Position numbers and translations under genes: made by a program. This document shows, in pieces, positions 63,616 to 64,000 of a stretch of DNA of 64,000 nucleotides; positions within the stretch are counted from its first letter, which is position 1, and the number at the start of each line of letters is the position of its first letter. The notes beneath the pieces were generated by a model that was not told where the DNA came from, ran no database searches, and saw only the letters and a list, made by a program, of their open reading frames with translations. Source of the stretch: Alphaproteobacteria bacterium (GTDB lineage: Bacteria; Pseudomonadota; Alphaproteobacteria; Caulobacterales; Maricaulaceae); assembly GCA_016124205.1 (NCBI GenBank), contig WGOD01000001.1, positions 434,001 to 498,000 on the forward strand. The letters run 5' to 3'.

Positions 63616-64000
63616 TCAGTAGAGGCCGCCGAGATCGTCTTCCTGATCATCCCGGTCATCATCGTCATCATCCGCGTCATCACCGGTGACTGCACCCTGC
63701 CCGAAGCTCAGTCCGCTGCCGCGCTGATCGCCGCTGCGGGTCGGTTCGGTGCCCGGCTGGAAGGCCTCGAGAATCGTACCGGGACGGCCGAGCACGGACG
63801 GCTCTCCGGTGCGGTAGTCGATCGGGACGAGGCGTACGCCCTCCGGCACCCGGAAGGGGGCGACGGGGTAGTTGTCGAGCGCGGTCGTCAGGAAGTCGCG
63901 GACGACCGGCGCAGCGACGCGGCCGCCGGCTTCGCCGGATCCCATTTCGCGCGGCGTGTCGAAGCCGACATAGACGCCGACGACGAGGTCGGGGCTGAAG
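63616..64000 (-). CDS. mrcA: penicillin-binding protein 1A, C-terminal part (runs off the window)
   Basis: Last 127 residues of a class A PBP, a bifunctional peptidoglycan glycosyltransferase-transpeptidase. FSPDLVVGVYVGFDTPREMGSGEAGGRVAAPVVRDFL is the conserved end of the transpeptidase domain (compare GGRVAAPIF in PBP1A). It is followed by the usual VPEGVRLVPIDYRTGEPS region. The C-terminus ends in an extremely acidic tail with an uninterrupted run of six Asp, then GGLY. The start lies beyond base 64000. An imperfect GCCGCG/CGCGGC hairpin sits in the gap before prfB, about 40 bases past the stop. Confidence 0.93.
   Translation of the reverse strand, partial: FSPDLVVGVYVGFDTPREMGSGEAGGRVAAPVVRDFLTTALDNYPVAPFRVPEGVRLVPIDYRTGEPSVLGRPGTILEAFQPGTEPTRSGDQRGSGLSFGQGAVTGDDADDDDDDRDDQEDDLGGLY

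Overview
This window reads as high-GC alphaproteobacterial chromosome. No phage genes, transposases, CRISPR arrays or plasmid functions were found. The lineage is inferred from gene order: nuo with separate nuoC and nuoD, tig-clpP-clpX-lon, iscR-nifS-sufB...CDS-sufT-sufA, and an M23 peptidase overlapping a bactofilin. The last pair is known from the stalked, budding Hyphomonas neptunium. A marine Maricaulales/Hyphomonadaceae-type organism is the best guess, with moderate confidence. Three tRNA genes (Asp, Val, Leu) are present, all with an encoded CCA.

Layout. 1-8566 (minus): NADH dehydrogenase operon nuoA-B-C-D-E-F-G-H, entered at nuoH. Three non-core genes are embedded in it: an NTF2-like protein, a four-helix membrane protein and a small glycine-zipper protein. 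8835-14433: an AbgT-type transporter, a secreted Cys-rich protein, an APC-like permease, a DUF4197 protein, tRNA-Asp, a lipoprotein cyclophilin and tRNA-Val. 14446-22265 (minus): pheA behind a transcription attenuator with a Phe/Tyr-rich leader peptide, then lon, clpX, clpP and tig (protein quality control). 22399-25712: an AT-rich orphan membrane gene beside tRNA-Leu, a TPMT-like methyltransferase, a MATE exporter and a palindromic intergenic repeat. 25725-31543: malic enzyme, NAD(P)HX repair enzyme, PII protein and glutamine synthetase. 31640-43901: an autotransporter, a lytic-transglycosylase-like lipoprotein, parE, an amidohydrolase pair, a DEAD-box helicase, a GGDEF protein and a TMEM175-like channel.

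43871-53134 (minus) is the iron-sulfur assembly operon. It runs iscR, nifS-type desulfurase, sufB, three uncharacterised genes, sufC, sufD, sufS, sufT, sufA and a GST. A candidate IscR operator sits in the promoter spacer. 53221-64000: an alpha/beta hydrolase, anmK, tyrS, a giant AsmA/YhdP-like protein, a 1-Cys Bcp peroxiredoxin, the M23-bactofilin pair, prfB with its programmed +1 frameshift, and the C-terminus of PBP1A.

Most notable points: (1) a complete attenuator upstream of pheA, with leader peptide, antiterminator and terminator; (2) small uncharacterised genes translationally coupled inside both the nuo and suf operons, each set including an NTF2-like protein; (3) the prfB frameshift site; (4) a histone-like Lys/Ala tail on trigger factor; (5) an amidohydrolase operon in which the second member lacks the HxH metal motif. 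All functional statements come from reading motifs and context; no database search was run.
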